Shown here: positions 1 to 11,468 of the stretch, in pieces
Layout of the letters: every line of letters starts with the position of its first letter
Position numbering within the stretch: position 1 is the stretch's first letter
Assembly: GCA_024362935.1 (NCBI GenBank)
Contig: JANCRA010000016.1
Location: 20,877,165 to 20,941,164, forward strand
Direction: 5' to 3'
Length of the DNA stretch: 64,000 nucleotides
Origin: Setophaga petechia
Taxonomy: Eukaryota; Chordata; Aves; Passeriformes; Parulidae
Notes under the pieces: model-generated
Seen by the model: only the letters and a program-made list of their open reading frames with translations
What the model was told of the DNA's origin: nothing
The model's database searches: none
Made by a program: the position numbers and the translations under genes

Positions 1-123
1 GTCTAAGACGCCTTCCTTTCAAGTATTAATGTGAAGGGAAAGGCAAGAGAGTGGGAAAGTACTGTTTTCTAGCAATTTGCAAGCTGCTAACACAATCCCA
101 GTTCTGTGTAGCAATTAGCTGTT

Positions 124-137
124 CAGTGCACTGCAGT
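124..137. repeat. Overlapping palindromes CAGTGCACTG and ACTGCAGT (representative)
   Basis: Ten-bp and eight-bp perfect dyads share ACTG and include a PstI site. They are present in types A, C, E and F. Type B (CACGG) breaks both, and type D (CACTGCACTG) keeps only ACTGCAGT. Confidence 0.8.
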
Positions 138-316
138 AAGTGTTTCTTGTCACCTACATCTAAGCAAATAGCTTTTTCACTATGTCTCGCAAGGAGAAAA
201 CCTTCCTGCTCACTAAACAACTTCCATCGTGTTGTAGATGTTGCAGAGAGGGCTGCAGAGTTTTTTGACACAAGAAAAAGAAAGTTGTCTAAGATGCCTT
301 CCTTTCAAGTATTAAT

Positions 317-602
317 GTGAAGGGAAAGGCAAGAGAGTGGGAAAGTACTGTTTTCTAGCACTTTGCAGGCTGCTAACACAATCCCAGTGCTGTGTACCAA
401 TTAACTTGTCACTGCACTGCAGTAAGAGTTTCTTGTAACCTATATCTAAGCAAAAAGCTTTTTCACTATGTCTCGCAAGGAGAAAACCTTCTTGCTCACT
501 AAACATTTCCTATCGTGTTCCAGAAGTTGCACAGAGGGCTGCAGTGTGTTTTGACACAAGAAAAAGAAAGTTGTCTAAGACGCCTTCCATTCAAGTATTA
601 AT
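317..602 (+). repeat. Type D monomer (representative)
   Basis: Type D has TTGCAGGCTGCTAACACA, then GTACCAATTAACTTGTCAC, usually followed by GTAACCTATATCTAAG. The usual right half has CTCCTATCGTGTTCTAG and TTCTGTAACAAG. This copy carries TTTCCTATCG with TTTTGACACAAG instead. A sub-variant with CACCTACATC (15185, 21919, 34946, 49118, 56419, 62583) sits three monomers upstream of each cassette. The one with CACAGCACTG closes the 10-mer blocks. Confidence 0.8.
452..463. repeat. Perfect palindrome AAAAAGCTTTTT (representative)
   Basis: A 12-bp self-complementary stretch with a HindIII site, present in monomers with CAAAAAGC and lost by one change in those with CAAATAGC. Most C units carry it, and so does the 3' part of the island monomer (near 16331-16343). 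Confidence 0.8.
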
Positions 603-888
603 GTGAAGGGAAAGGCAAGAGAGTGGGAAAGTACTGTTTTCTAGCACTTTGCAAGCTGCTAACACAATCGCAGTGCTGTGTAGCAATTAGCTTGTCAGTG
701 CACGGCAGTAAGTGTTTCTTGATACCTACATCTGAGCAAATAGCTTTTTCACTTTGTCTCGCAAGGGGAAAACGTTGCTGCTCACTAAACAACTTCCATC
801 GTGTTGTAGAAGTTGCACAGAGGGCTGCAGTGTCTTCTGTAACAAGAAAAAGAAAGTTGTCTAAGACGCCTTCCTTTCAAGTATTAAT

Positions 889-1174
889 GTGAAGGGAAAG
901 GCAAGAGAGTGGGAAAGTACTGTTTTCTAGCACTTTGCAAGCTGCTAACACAATCGCAGTTCTGTGTAGCAATTAGCTTTTCAGTGCACTGCAGTAAGTG
1001 TTTCTTGATACCTACATCTGAGCAAATAGCTTTTTCACTTTGTCTCGCAAGGAGAAAACCTTCCTGCTCACTAAACATTTCCTATCGTGTTCTAGAAGTT
1101 GCACAGAGGGCTGCAGTGTGTTTTGCAAAATGTAAAAGAAAGTTGTCTAAGACGCCTTCCTTTCAAGTATTAAT
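889..1174 (+). repeat. Type E monomer (representative)
   Basis: Type E has CGCAGTTCTG with AGCTTTTCAGTGCACTGCAG, then a B-like GATACCTACATCTGAG middle, an ordinary GGAGAAAACC stretch, and TTTCCTATCGTG before a TTTTGCAAAATG right end. It looks like a mosaic of B-like and other segments. In the 10-mer blocks two successive E-left-half units occur at positions 4 and 5. Confidence 0.75.
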
Positions 1175-1746
1175 GTGAAGGGAAAGGCAAGAGAGTGGGA
1201 AAGTACTGTTTTCTAACACTTTGCAAGCTGCTAACACAGTCCTAGTGCTGTGTAGCACTTAGCTGTTCAGTGCACTGCAGTAAGTGTTTCTTGTCACCTA
1301 CATCTAAGCAAAAAGCTTTTTCACTATGTCTCGCAAGGAGAAAACCTTCTTGCTCACTAAACATCTCCTATCGTGTTCTAGAAGTTGCACAGAGGGCTGC
1401 AGTGTGTTCTGTAACAAGAAAAAGAAAGTTGTCTAAGACGCCTTCCTTTCAAGTATTAATGTGAACGGAAAAGCAAGAGAGTGGGAAAGTACTGTTTTCT
1501 AGCACTTTGCAAGCTGCTAACACAATCCCAGTGCTGTGTAGCAATTAGCTTGTCAGTGCACGGCAGTAAGTGTTTCTTGATACCTACATCTGAGCAAATA
1601 GCTTTTTCACTTTGTCTCGCAAGGGGAAAACGTTGCTGCTCACTAAACAACTTCCATCGTGTTGTAGAAGTTGCACCGAGGGCTGCAGTGTGTTTTGCAA
1701 AATGTAAAAGAAAGTTGTCTAAGACGCCTTCCTTTCAAGTATTAAT

Positions 1747-2032
1747 GTGAAGGGAAAGGCAAGAGAGTGGGAAAGTACTGTTTTCTAGCACTTTGCAAGC
1801 TGCTAACACAGTACTAGTGCTGTGTAGCAGTTAGCTGTTCAGTGCACTGCAGTAAGTGTTTCTTCTCACCTACATCTAAGCAAAAAGCTTTTTCACTATG
1901 TCTCGCAAGGAGAAAACCTTCCTGCTCACTAAACAACTTCCATCGTGTTGTAGAAGTTGCACAGAGGGCTGAAGTGTGTTTTGCAAAATGTAAAAGAAAG
2001 TTGTCTAAGACGCCTTCCTTTCAAGTATTAAT
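1747..2032 (+). repeat. Type C monomer (representative)
   Basis: Type C is marked by ACACAGTACTAGTGCTG or the same with GTCCTAG, followed by GTAGCAGTTAGCTGTTCAG. Its mid-region is CACCTACATCTAAG, usually followed by CAAAAAGCTTTTTC, which contains a perfect 12-bp palindrome and a HindIII site. Right halves vary between A-, B- and D-like forms, so C is defined by its left half. A sub-variant with GTACTAATG recurs in the 10-mer blocks. Confidence 0.8.
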
Positions 2033-2318
2033 GTGAAGGGAAAGGCAAGAGAGTGGGAAAGTACTGTTTTCTAGCACTTTGCAGGCTGCTAACACAATCC
2101 CAGTGCTGTGTACCAATTAACTTGTCACTGCACTGCAGTAAGGGTTTCTTGTAACCTATATCTAAGCAAATAGCTTTTTCACTATGTCTCGCAAGGAGAA
2201 AACCTTCTTGCTCACTAAACATCTCCTATCGTGTTCTAGAAGTTGCACAGAGGGCTGCAGTGTGTTCTGTAACAAGAAAAAGAAAGTTGTCTAAGACGCC
2301 TTCCTTTCAAGTATTAAT

Positions 2319-2604
2319 GTGAAGGGAAAGGCAAGAGAGTGGGAAAGTACTGTTTTCTAGCACTTTGCAAGCTGCTAACACAATCCCAGTTCTGTGTAGC
2401 AATTAGCTGTTCAGTGCACTGCAGTAAGTGTTTCTTGTCACCTACATCTAAGCAAATAGCTTTTTCACTATGTCTCGCAAGGAGAAAACCTTCCTGCTCA
2501 CTAAACAACTTCCATCGTGTTGTAGATGTTGCAGAGAGGGCTGCAGAGTTTTTTGACACAAGAAAAAGAAAGTTGTCTAAGATGCCTTCATTTCAAGTAT
2601 TAAT
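2319..2604 (+). repeat. Type A monomer (representative)
   Basis: Type A reads CCCAGTTCTG, then GCTGTTCAGTGCACTGCAG in its left half. Its right half has GATGTTGCAGAGAGGG, then GAGTTTTTTGACAC, and it often ends GATGCC where most types have GACGCC. A sub-variant has GTAGGAATTA for GTAGCAATTA (for example 2891-3176, 3177-3462, 60009-60294). Another has TCTAGCAATTT (for example 31-316, 19060, 61439). It often sits directly before a D type. Confidence 0.85.
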
Positions 2605-3462
2605 GTGAAGGGAAAGGCAAGAGAGTGGGAAAGTACTGTTTTCTAGCACTTTGCAGGCTGCTAACACAATCCCAGTGCTGTGTACCAATTAACTTGTCAC
2701 TGCACTGCAGTAAGGGTTTCTTGTCACCTATATCTAAGCAAATAGCTTTTTCACTATGTCTCGCAAGGAGAAAACCTTCTTGCTCACTAAACATCTCCTA
2801 TCGTGTTCTAGGAGTTGCACAGAGGGCTGCAGTGTGTTCTGTAACAAGAAAAAGAAAGTTGTCTAAGACGCCTTCCTTTCAAGTATTAATGTGAAGGGAA
2901 AGGCAAGAGAGTGGGAAAGTACTGTTTTCTAGCACTTTGCAAGCTGCTAACACAATCCCAGTTCTGTGTAGGAATTAGCTGTTCAGTGCACTGCAGTAAG
3001 TGTTTCTTGTCACCTACATCTAAGCAAATAGCTTTTTCACTATGTCTCGCAAGGAGAAAACCTTCCTGCTCACTAAACAACTTCCATCGTGTTGTAGATG
3101 TTGCAGAGAGGGCTGCAGAGTTTTTTGACACAAGAAAAAGAAAGTTGTCTAAGACGCCTTCCTTTCAAGTATTAATGTGAAGGGAAAGGCAAGAGAGTGG
3201 GAAAGTACTGTTTTCTAGCACTTTGCAAGCTGCTAACACAATCCCAGTTCTGTGTAGGAATTAGCTGTTCAGTGCACTGCAGTAAGTGTTTCTTGTCACC
3301 TACATCTAAGCAAATAGCTTTTTCACTATGTCTCGCAAGGAGAAAACCTTCCTGCTCACTAAACAACTTCCATCGTGTTGTAGATGTTGCAGAGAGGGCT
3401 GCAGAGTTTTTTGACACAAGAAAAAGAAAGTTGTCTAAGATGCCTTCCTTTCAAGTATTAAT

Positions 3463-3748
3463 GTGAAGGGAAAGGCAAGAGAGTGGGAAAGTACTGTTTT
3501 CTAGCACTTTGCAAGCTGCTAACACAATCGCAGTGCTGTGTAGCAATTAGCTTGTCAGTGCACGGCAGTAAGTGTTTCTTGATACCTACATCTGAGCAAA
3601 TAGCTTTTTCACTTTGTCTCGCAAGGGGAAAACGTTGCTGCTCACTAAACAACTTCCATCGTGTTGTAGAAGTTGCACAGAGGGCTGCAGTGTGTTTTGC
3701 AAAATGTAAAAGAAAGTTGTCTAAGACGCCTTCCTTTCAAGTATTAAT
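3463..3748 (+). repeat. Type B monomer (representative)
   Basis: Type B is recognised by CTTGTCAGTGCACGGCAG, then GATACCTACATCTGAG, CACTTTGTCTCGC and GGGGAAAA in the middle. The commonest right half has GAAGTTGCACAGAGGG, then TTTTGCAAAATGTAAAAG. B is the commonest type and often alternates with C. One sub-variant has GAAAAGGTTG with ATCATG (for example 15471, 18202, 35232). Another has GACGGCTGC with TTTTACAAAATG (8325, 10611, 11469, 13755). CACGG breaks the CAGTGCACTG palindrome found in other types. Confidence 0.85.
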
Positions 3749-5178
3749 GTGAAGGGAAAGGCAAGAGAGTGGGAAAGTACTGTTTTCTAGCACTTTGCAA
3801 GCTGCTAACACAATCCCAGTTCTGTGTAGCAATTAGCTGTTCAGTGCACTGCAGTAAGTGTTTCTTGTTACCTACATCTAAGCAAAAAGCTTTTTCACTA
3901 TGTCTCGCAAGGAGAAAACCTTCTTGCTCACTAAACATTTCCTATCGTGTTCTAGAAGTTGCACAGAGGGCTGCAGTGTGTTTTGCAGCAAGAAAAAGAA
4001 AGTTGTCTAAGACGCCTTCCTTTCAAGTATTAATGTGAAGGGAAAGGCAAGAGAGTGGGAAAGTACTGTTTTTTAGCACTTAGCAAGCTGCTAACACAAT
4101 CGCAGTGCTGTGTACCAATTAGCTTGTCAGTGCACGGCAGTAAGTGTTTCTTGATACCTACATCTGAGCAAATAGCTTTTTCACTTTGTCTCGCAAGGGG
4201 AAAACGTTGCTGCTCACTAAACAACTTCCATCGTGTTGTAGAAGTTGCACAGAGGGCTGCAGTGTGTTTTGCAAAATGTAAAAGAAAGTTGTCTAAGACG
4301 CCTTCCTTTCAAGTATTAATGTGAAGGGAAAGGCAAGAGAGTGGGAAAGTACTGTTTTCTAGCACTTTGCAAGCTGCTAACACAGTCCTAGTGCTGTGTA
4401 GCAGTTAGCTGTTCAGTGCACTGCAGTAAGTGTTTCTTGTCACCTACATCTAAGCAAAAAGCTTTTTCACTATGTCTCGCAAGGAGAAAACCTTCCTGCT
4501 CACTAAACAACTTCCATCGTGTTGTAGATGTTGCAGAGAGGGCTGCAGAGTTTTTTGACACAAGAAAAAGAAAGTTGTCTAAGATGCCTTCCTTTCAAGT
4601 ATTAATGTGAAGGGAAAGGCAAGAGAGTGGGAAAGTACTGTTTTCTAGCACTTTGCAGGCTGCTAACACAATCGCAGTGCTGTGTAGCAGTTAGCTTTTC
4701 AGTGCACTGCAGTAAGAGTTTCTTGTCACCTACATCTAAGCAAATAGCTTTTTCACTATGTCTCGCAAGGAGAAAACCTTCTTGCTCACAAAACATCTCC
4801 TATCGTGTTCTAGAAGTTGCACAGAGGGCTGCAGTGTGTTCTGTAACAAGAAAAAGAAAGTTGTCTAAGACGCCTTCCTTTCAAGTATTAATGTGAAGGG
4901 AAAGGCAAGAGAGTGGGAAAGTACTGTTTTCTAGCACTTTGCAAGCTGCTAACACAATCCCAGTTCTGTGTAGGAATTAGCTGTTCAGTGCACTGCAGTA
5001 AGTGTTTCTTGTCACCTACATCTAAGCAAAAAGCTTTTTCACTATGTCTCGCAAGGAGAAAACCTTCCTGCTCACTAAACAACTTCCATCGTGTTGTAGA
5101 TGTTGCAGAGAGGGCTGCAGAGTTTTTTGACACAAGAAAAAGAAAGTTGTCTAAGATGCCTTCCTTTCAAGTATTAAT

Positions 5179-8100
5179 GTGAACGGAAAAGCAAGAGAGT
5201 GGGAAAGTACTGTTTTCTAGCACTTTGCAAGCTGCTAACACAATCCCAGTGCTGTGTAGCAATTAGCTTGTCAGTGCACGGCAGTAAGTGTTTCTTGATA
5301 CCTACATCTGAGCAAATAGCTTTTTCACTTTGTCTCGCAAGGGGAAAACGTTGCTGCTCACTAAACAACTTCCATCGTGTTGTAGAAGTTGCACAGAGGG
5401 CTGCAGTGTGTTTTGCAAAATGTAAAAGAAAGTTGTCTAAGACGCCTTCCTTTCAAGTATTAATGTGAAGGGAAAGGCAAGAGAGTGGGAAAGTACTGTT
5501 TTCTAGCACTTTGCAAGCTGCTAACACAGTACTAGTGCTGTGTAGCAGTTAGCTGTTCAGTGCACTGCAGTAAGTGTTTCTTCTCACCTACATCTAAGCA
5601 AAAAGCTTTTTCACTATGTCTCGCAAGGAGAAAACCTTCCTGCTCACTAAACAACTTCCATCGTGTTGTAGAAGTTGCACAGAGGGCTGCAGTGTGTTTT
5701 GCAAAATGTAAAAGAAAGTTGTCTAAGACGCCTTCCTTTCAAGTATTAATGTGAAGGGAAAGGCAAGAGAGTGGGAAAGTACTGTTTTCTAGCACTTTGC
5801 AGGCTGCTAACACAATCCCAGTGCTGTGTACCAATTAACTTGTCACTGCACTGCAGTAAGGGTTTCTTGTAACCTATATCTAAGCAAATAGCTTTTTCAC
5901 TATGTCTCGCAAGGAGAAAACCTTCTTGCTCACTAAACATCTCCTATCGTGTTCTAGAAGTTGCACAGAGGGCTGCAGTGTGTTCTGTAACAAGAAAAAG
6001 AAAGTTGTCTAAGACGCCTTCCTTTCAAGTATTAATGTGAAGGGAAAGGCAAGAGAGTGGGAAAGTACTGTTTTCTAGCAATTTGCAAGCTGCTAACACA
6101 ATCCCAGTTCTGTGTAGCAATTAGCTGTTCAGTGCACTGCAGTAAGTGTTTCTTGTCACCTACATCTAAGCAAATAGCTTTTTCACTATGTCTCGCAAGG
6201 AGAAAACCTTCCTGCTCACTAAACAACTTCCATCGTGTTGTAGATGTTGCAGAGAGGGCTGCAGAGTTTTTTGACACAAGAAAAAGAAAGTTGTCTAAGA
6301 TGCCTTCCTTTCAAGTATTAATGTGAAGGGAAAGGCAAGAGAGTGGGAAAGTACTGTTTTCTAGCACTTTGCAGGCTGCTAACACAATCCCAGTGCTGTG
6401 TACCAATTAACTTGTCACTGCACTGCAGTAAGGGTTTCTTGTAACCTATATCTAAGCAAATAGCTTTTTCACTATGTCTCGCAAGGAGAAAACCTTCTTG
6501 CTCACTAAACATCTCCTATCGTGTTCTAGGAGTTGCACAGAGGGCTGCAGTGTGTTCTGTAACAAGAAAAAGAAAGTTGTCTAAGACGCCTTCCTTTCAA
6601 GTATTAATGTGAAGGGAAAGGCAAGAGAGTGGGAAAGTACTGTTTTCTAGCACTTTGCAAGCTGCTAACACAATCCCAGTTCTGTGTAGGAATTAGCTGT
6701 TCAGTGCACTGCAGTAAGTGTTTCTTGTCACCTACATCTAAGCAAATAGCTTTTTCACTATGTCTCGCAAGGAGAAAACCTTCCTGCTCACTAAACAACT
6801 TCCATCGTGTTGTAGATGTTGCAGAGAGGGCTGCAGAGTTTTTTGACACAAGAAAAAGAAAGTTGTCTAAGACGCCTTCCTTTCAAGTATTAATGTGAAG
6901 GGAAAGGCAAGAGAGTGGGAAAGTACTGTTTTCTAGCACTTTGCAAGCTGCTAACACAATCCCAGTTCTGTGTAGGAATTAGCTGTTCAGTGCACTGCAG
7001 TAAGTGTTTCTTGTCACCTACATCTAAGCAAATAGCTTTTTCACTATGTCTCGCAAGGAGAAAACCTTCCTGCTCACTAAACAACTTCCATCGTGTTGTA
7101 GATGTTGCAGAGAGGGCTGCAGAGTTTTTTGACACAAGAAAAAGAAAGTTGTCTAAGATGCCTTCCTTTCAAGTATTAATGTGAAGGGAAAGGCAAGAGA
7201 GTGGGAAAGTACTGTTTTCTAGCACTTTGCAAGCTGCTAACACAATCGCAGTGCTGTGTAGCAATTAGCTTGTCAGTGCACGGCAGTAAGTGTTTCTTGA
7301 TACCTACATCTGAGCAAATAGCTTTTTCACTTTGTCTCGCAAGGGGAAAACGTTGCTGCTCACTAAACAACTTCCATCGTGTTGTAGAAGTTGCACAGAG
7401 GGCTGCAGTGTGTTTTGCAAAATGTAAAAGAAAGTTGTCTAAGACGCCTTCCTTTCAAGTATTAATGTGAAGGGAAAGGCAAGAGAGTGGGAAAGTACTG
7501 TTTTCTAGCACTTTGCAAGCTGCTAACACAATCCCAGTTCTGTGTAGCAATTAGCTGTTCAGTGCACTGCAGTAAGTGTTTCTTGTTACCTACATCTAAG
7601 CAAAAAGCTTTTTCACTATGTCTCGCAAGGAGAAAACCTTCTTGCTCACTAAACATTTCCTATCGTGTTCTAGAAGTTGCACAGAGGGCTGCAGTGTGTT
7701 TTGCAGCAAGAAAAAGAAAGTTGTCTAAGACGCCTTCCTTTCAAGTATTAATGTGAAGGGAAAGGCAAGAGAGTGGGAAAGTACTGTTTTTTAGCACTTA
7801 GCAAGCTGCTAACACAATCGCAGTGCTGTGTACCAATTAGCTTGTCAGTGCACGGCAGTAAGTGTTTCTTGATACCTACATCTGAGCAAATAGCTTTTTC
7901 ACTTTGTCTCGCAAGGGGAAAACGTTGCTGCTCACTAAACAACTTCCATCGTGTTGTAGAAGTTGCACAGAGGGCTGCAGTGTGTTTTGCAAAATGTAAA
8001 AGAAAGTTGTCTAAGACGCCTTCCTTTCAAGTATTAATGTGAAGGGAAAGGCAAGAGAGTGGGAAAGTACTGTTTTCTAGCACTTTGCAAGCTGCTAACA

Positions 8101-8896
8101 CAGTACTAGTGCTGTGTAGCAGTTAGCTGTTCAGTGCACTGCAGTAAGTGTTTCTTGTCACCTACATCTAAGCAAAAAGCTTTTTCACTATGTCTCGCAA
8201 GGAGAAAACCTTCCTGCTCACTAAACAACTTCCATCGTGTTGTAGATGTTGCAGAGAGGGTTGCAGAGTTTTTTGACACAAGAAAAAGAAAGTTGTCTAA
8301 GACGCCTTCCTTTCAAGTATTAATGTGAAGGGAAAGGCAAGAGAGTGGGAAAGTACTGTTTTCTAGCACTTTGCAAGCTGCTAACACAATCCCAGTGCTG
8401 TGTAGCAATTAGCTTGTCAGTGCACGGCAGTAAGTGTTTCTTGATACCTACATCTGAGCAAATAGCTTTTTCACTTTGTCTCGCAAGGGGAAAACGTTGC
8501 TGCTCACTAAACAACTTCCATCGTGTTGTAGAAGTTGCACAGACGGCTGCAGTGTGTTTTACAAAATGTAAAAGAAAGTTGTCTAAGACGCCTTCCTTTC
8601 AAGTATTAATGTGAAGGGAAAGGCAAGAGAGTGGGAAAGTACTGTTTTCTAGCACTTTGCAAGCTGCTAACACAGTCCTAGTGCTGTGTAGCAGTTAGCT
8701 GTTCAGTGCACTGCAGTAAGTGTTTCTTGTCACCTACATCTAAGCAAAAAGCTTTTTCACTATGTCTCGCAAGGAGAAAACCTTCCTGCTCACTAAACAA
8801 CTTCCATCGTGTTGTAGATATTGCAGAGAAGGCTGCAGAGTTTTTTGACACAAGAAAAAGAAAGTTGTCTAAGATGCTTTCCTTTCAAATATTAAT
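5179..8896 (+). repeat. 13-mer higher-order repeat, copy 2
   Basis: Second copy of the unit at 1461. The first ten monomers are near-identical. Monomer 11 (8039) is the GTACTAG form of C where copy 1 has GTCCTAG, and monomers 12-13 are B and the GATATTGC form of C, where copy 1 has an F-like unit and an A. The second copy has therefore been overwritten or spliced to the neighbouring 11-mer family. Confidence 0.8.
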
Positions 8897-11468
8897 GTGA
8901 AGGGAAAGGCAAGAGAGTGGGAAAGTACTGTTTTCTAGCACTTTGCAGGCTGCTAACACAATGGCAGTGCTGTCTAGTAGTTAGCTTTTCAGTGCACTGC
9001 AGTAAGTGTTTCTTCTCACCTACATCTAAGCAAATAGCTTTTTCACTATGTCTCGCAAGGAGAAAACCTTCTTGCTCACTAAACATCTCCTATCGTGTTC
9101 TAGGAGTTGCACAGAGGGCTGCAGTGTGTTCTGTAACAAGAAAAAGAAAGTTGTCTAAGACGCCTTCCTTTCAAGTATTAATGTGAAGGGAAAGGCAAGA
9201 GAGTGGGAAAGTACTGTTTTCTAGCAATTTCCAAGCTGCCAACACAATCCCAGTTCTGTGTAGCAATTAGCTGTTCAGTGCACTGCAGTAAGTGTTTCTT
9301 GTCACCTACATCTAAGCAAATACCTTTTCATTATGTCTCGCAAGGAGAAAACCTTCCTGCTCACTAAACAACTTCCATCGTGTTGTAGATGTTGCAGAGA
9401 GGGCTGCAGAGTTTTTTGACACAAGAAAAAGAAAGTTGTCTAAGATGCCTTCCTTTCAAGTATTAATGTGAAGGGAAAGGCAAGAGAGTGGGAAAGTACT
9501 GTTTTCTAGCACTTTGCAGGCTGCTAACACAATCCCAGTGCTGTGTACCAATTAACTTGTCACTGCACTGCAGAAAGGGTTTCTTGTCACCTATATCTAA
9601 GCAAAAAGCTTTTTCACTATGTCTCGCAAGGAGAAAACCTTCCTGCTTACTAAACATCTCCTATCGTGTTCCAGAAGTTGCACAGAGGGCTGCAGTGTGT
9701 TTTGACACAAGAAAAAGAAAGTTGTCTAAGACGCCTTCCTTTCAAGTATTAATGTGAAGGGAAAGGCAAGAGAGTGGGAAAGTACTGTTTTCTAGCACTC
9801 TAAAGCTACTAACACAATCGCAGTGCTGTGTAGCAATTAGCTTGTCAGTGCACGGCAGTAAGTGTTTCTTGATACCTACATCTGAGCAAATAGCTTTTTC
9901 ACTTTGTCTCGCAAGGGGAAAACGTTGCTGCTCACTAAACAACTTCCATCGTGTTGTAGAAGTTGCACAGAGGGCTGCAGTGTCTTCTGTAACAAGAAAA
10001 AGAAAGTTGTCTAAGACGCCTTCCTTTCAAGTATTAATGTTAAGGGAAAGGCAAGAGAGTGGGAAAGTACTGTTTTCTAGCACTTTGCAAGCTGCTAACA
10101 CAATCCCAGTGCTGTGTAGCAATTAGCTTTTCAGTGCACTGCAGTAAGTGTTTCTTGATACCTACATCTGAGCAAATAGCTTTTTCACTTTGTCTCGCAA
10201 GGAGAAAACCTTCCTGCTCACTAAACATTTCCTATCGTGTTCTAGAAGTTGCACAGAGGGCTGCAGTGTGTTTTGCAAAATGTAAAAGAAAGTTGTCTAA
10301 GACGCCTTCCTTTCAAGTATTAATGTGAAGGGAAAGGCAAGAGAGTGGGAAAGTACTGTTTTCTAGCACTTTGCAAGCTGCTAACACAGTCCTAGTGCTG
10401 TGTAGCAGTTAGCTGTTCAGTGCACTGCAGTAAGTGTTTCTTGTCACCTACATCTAAGCAAAAAGCTTTTTCACTATGTCTCGCAAGGAGAAAACCTTCC
10501 TGCTCACTAAACATCTCCTATCGTGTTCTAGAAGTTGCACAGAGGGCTGCAGTGTGTTCTGTAACAAGAAAAAGAAAGTTGTCTAAGACGCCTTCCTTTC
10601 AAGTATTAATGTGAAGGGAAAGGCAAGAGAGTGGGAAAGTACTGTTTTCTAGCACTTTGCAAGCTGCTAACACAATCCCAGTGCTGTGTAGCAATTAGCT
10701 TGTCAGTGCACGGCAGTAAGTGTTTCTTGATACCTACATCTGAGCAAATAGCTTTTTCACTTTGTCTCGCAAGGGGAAAACGTTGCTGCTCACTAAACAA
10801 CTTCCATCGTGTTGTAGAAGTTGCACAGACGGCTGCAGTGTGTTTTACAAAATGTAAAAGAAAGTTGTCTAAGACGCCTTCCTTTCAAGTATTAATGTGA
10901 AGGGAAAGGCAAGAGAGTGGGAAAGTACTGTTTTCTAGCACTTTGCAAGCTGCTAACACAATCCCAGTTCTGTGTAGCAATTAGCTGTTCAGTGCACTGC
11001 AGTAAGTGTTTCTTGTCACCTACATCTAAGCAAATAGCTTTTTCACTATGTCTCGCAAGGAGAAAACCTTCCTGCTCACTAAACAACTTCCATCGTGTTG
11101 TAGATGTTGCAGAGAGGGCTGCAGAGTTTTTTGACACAAGAAAAAGAAAGTTGTCTAAGATGCCTTCCTTTCAAGTAATAATGTGAAGGGAAAGGCAAGA
11201 GAGTGGGAAAGTACTGTTTTCTAGCACTTTGCAGGCTGCTAACACAATCCCAGTGCTGTGTACCAATTAACTTGTCACTGCACTGCAGTAAGGGTTTCTT
11301 GTAACCTATATCTAAGCAAATAGCTTTTTCACAATGTCTCGCAAGGAGAAAACCTTCTTGCTCACTAAACATCTCCTATCGTGTTCTAGAAGTTGCACAG
11401 AGGGCTGCAGTGTGTTCTGTAACAAGAAAAAGAAAGTTGTCTAAGACGCCTTCCTTTCAAGTATTAAT
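8325..11468 (+). repeat. 11-mer higher-order repeat, copy 1 (3,144 bp)
   Basis: Eleven monomers in the order B, C, F, A, D, B, E, C, B, A, D. Two are 285 bp: 9183-9467, shortened near 9321, and 9754-10038, shortened near 9798. At 10041 the usual TGA after the terminal ATG is changed to TTA. Every one of these marks recurs in the next copy. Confidence 0.92.
8897..9182 (+). repeat. Type F monomer (representative)
   Basis: Type F has CACAATGGCAGTGCTG with GTAGTTAGCTTTTCAG and TTCTTCTCACC or TTCTTCCCACC. It always follows a C unit with GATATTGCAGAGAAGG and TTTCAAATATTAAT. The C-F pair occurs at 8611, 11755, 32944, 41396, 44256, 47116 and 54417, so it marks the 11-mer and 10-mer blocks. Confidence 0.75.

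Larger units (their letters stand above)
1461..5178 (+). repeat. 13-mer higher-order repeat, copy 1 (3,718 bp)
   Basis: Thirteen monomers whose first ten (1461-4320) match 5179-8038 at a shift of 3,718 bp with only a few substitutions (for example the GCTGAAGTG at 1971 and CTTCATTTC at 2588). Both copies open with the rare GTGAACGGAAAAGC. Similarity drops in monomers 11-13. Confidence 0.85.

Noticed and set aside
51..320. Open frames of about 64-97 codons in nearly every monomer on both strands
   Set aside because: 286 is not a multiple of three, so a frame cannot continue through successive units. Most + strand frames begin with GTG rather than ATG. The frames overlap on opposite strands and vary with monomer type as expected from DNA homogenisation. 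I do not call them coding.
655..835. Ancient internal duplication within the monomer at about 122-bp offset (GCTGCT and GCAGT recur in register)
   Set aside because: Hand alignment gave only about 45% identity over 60 bases without gaps, too close to chance for a claim.
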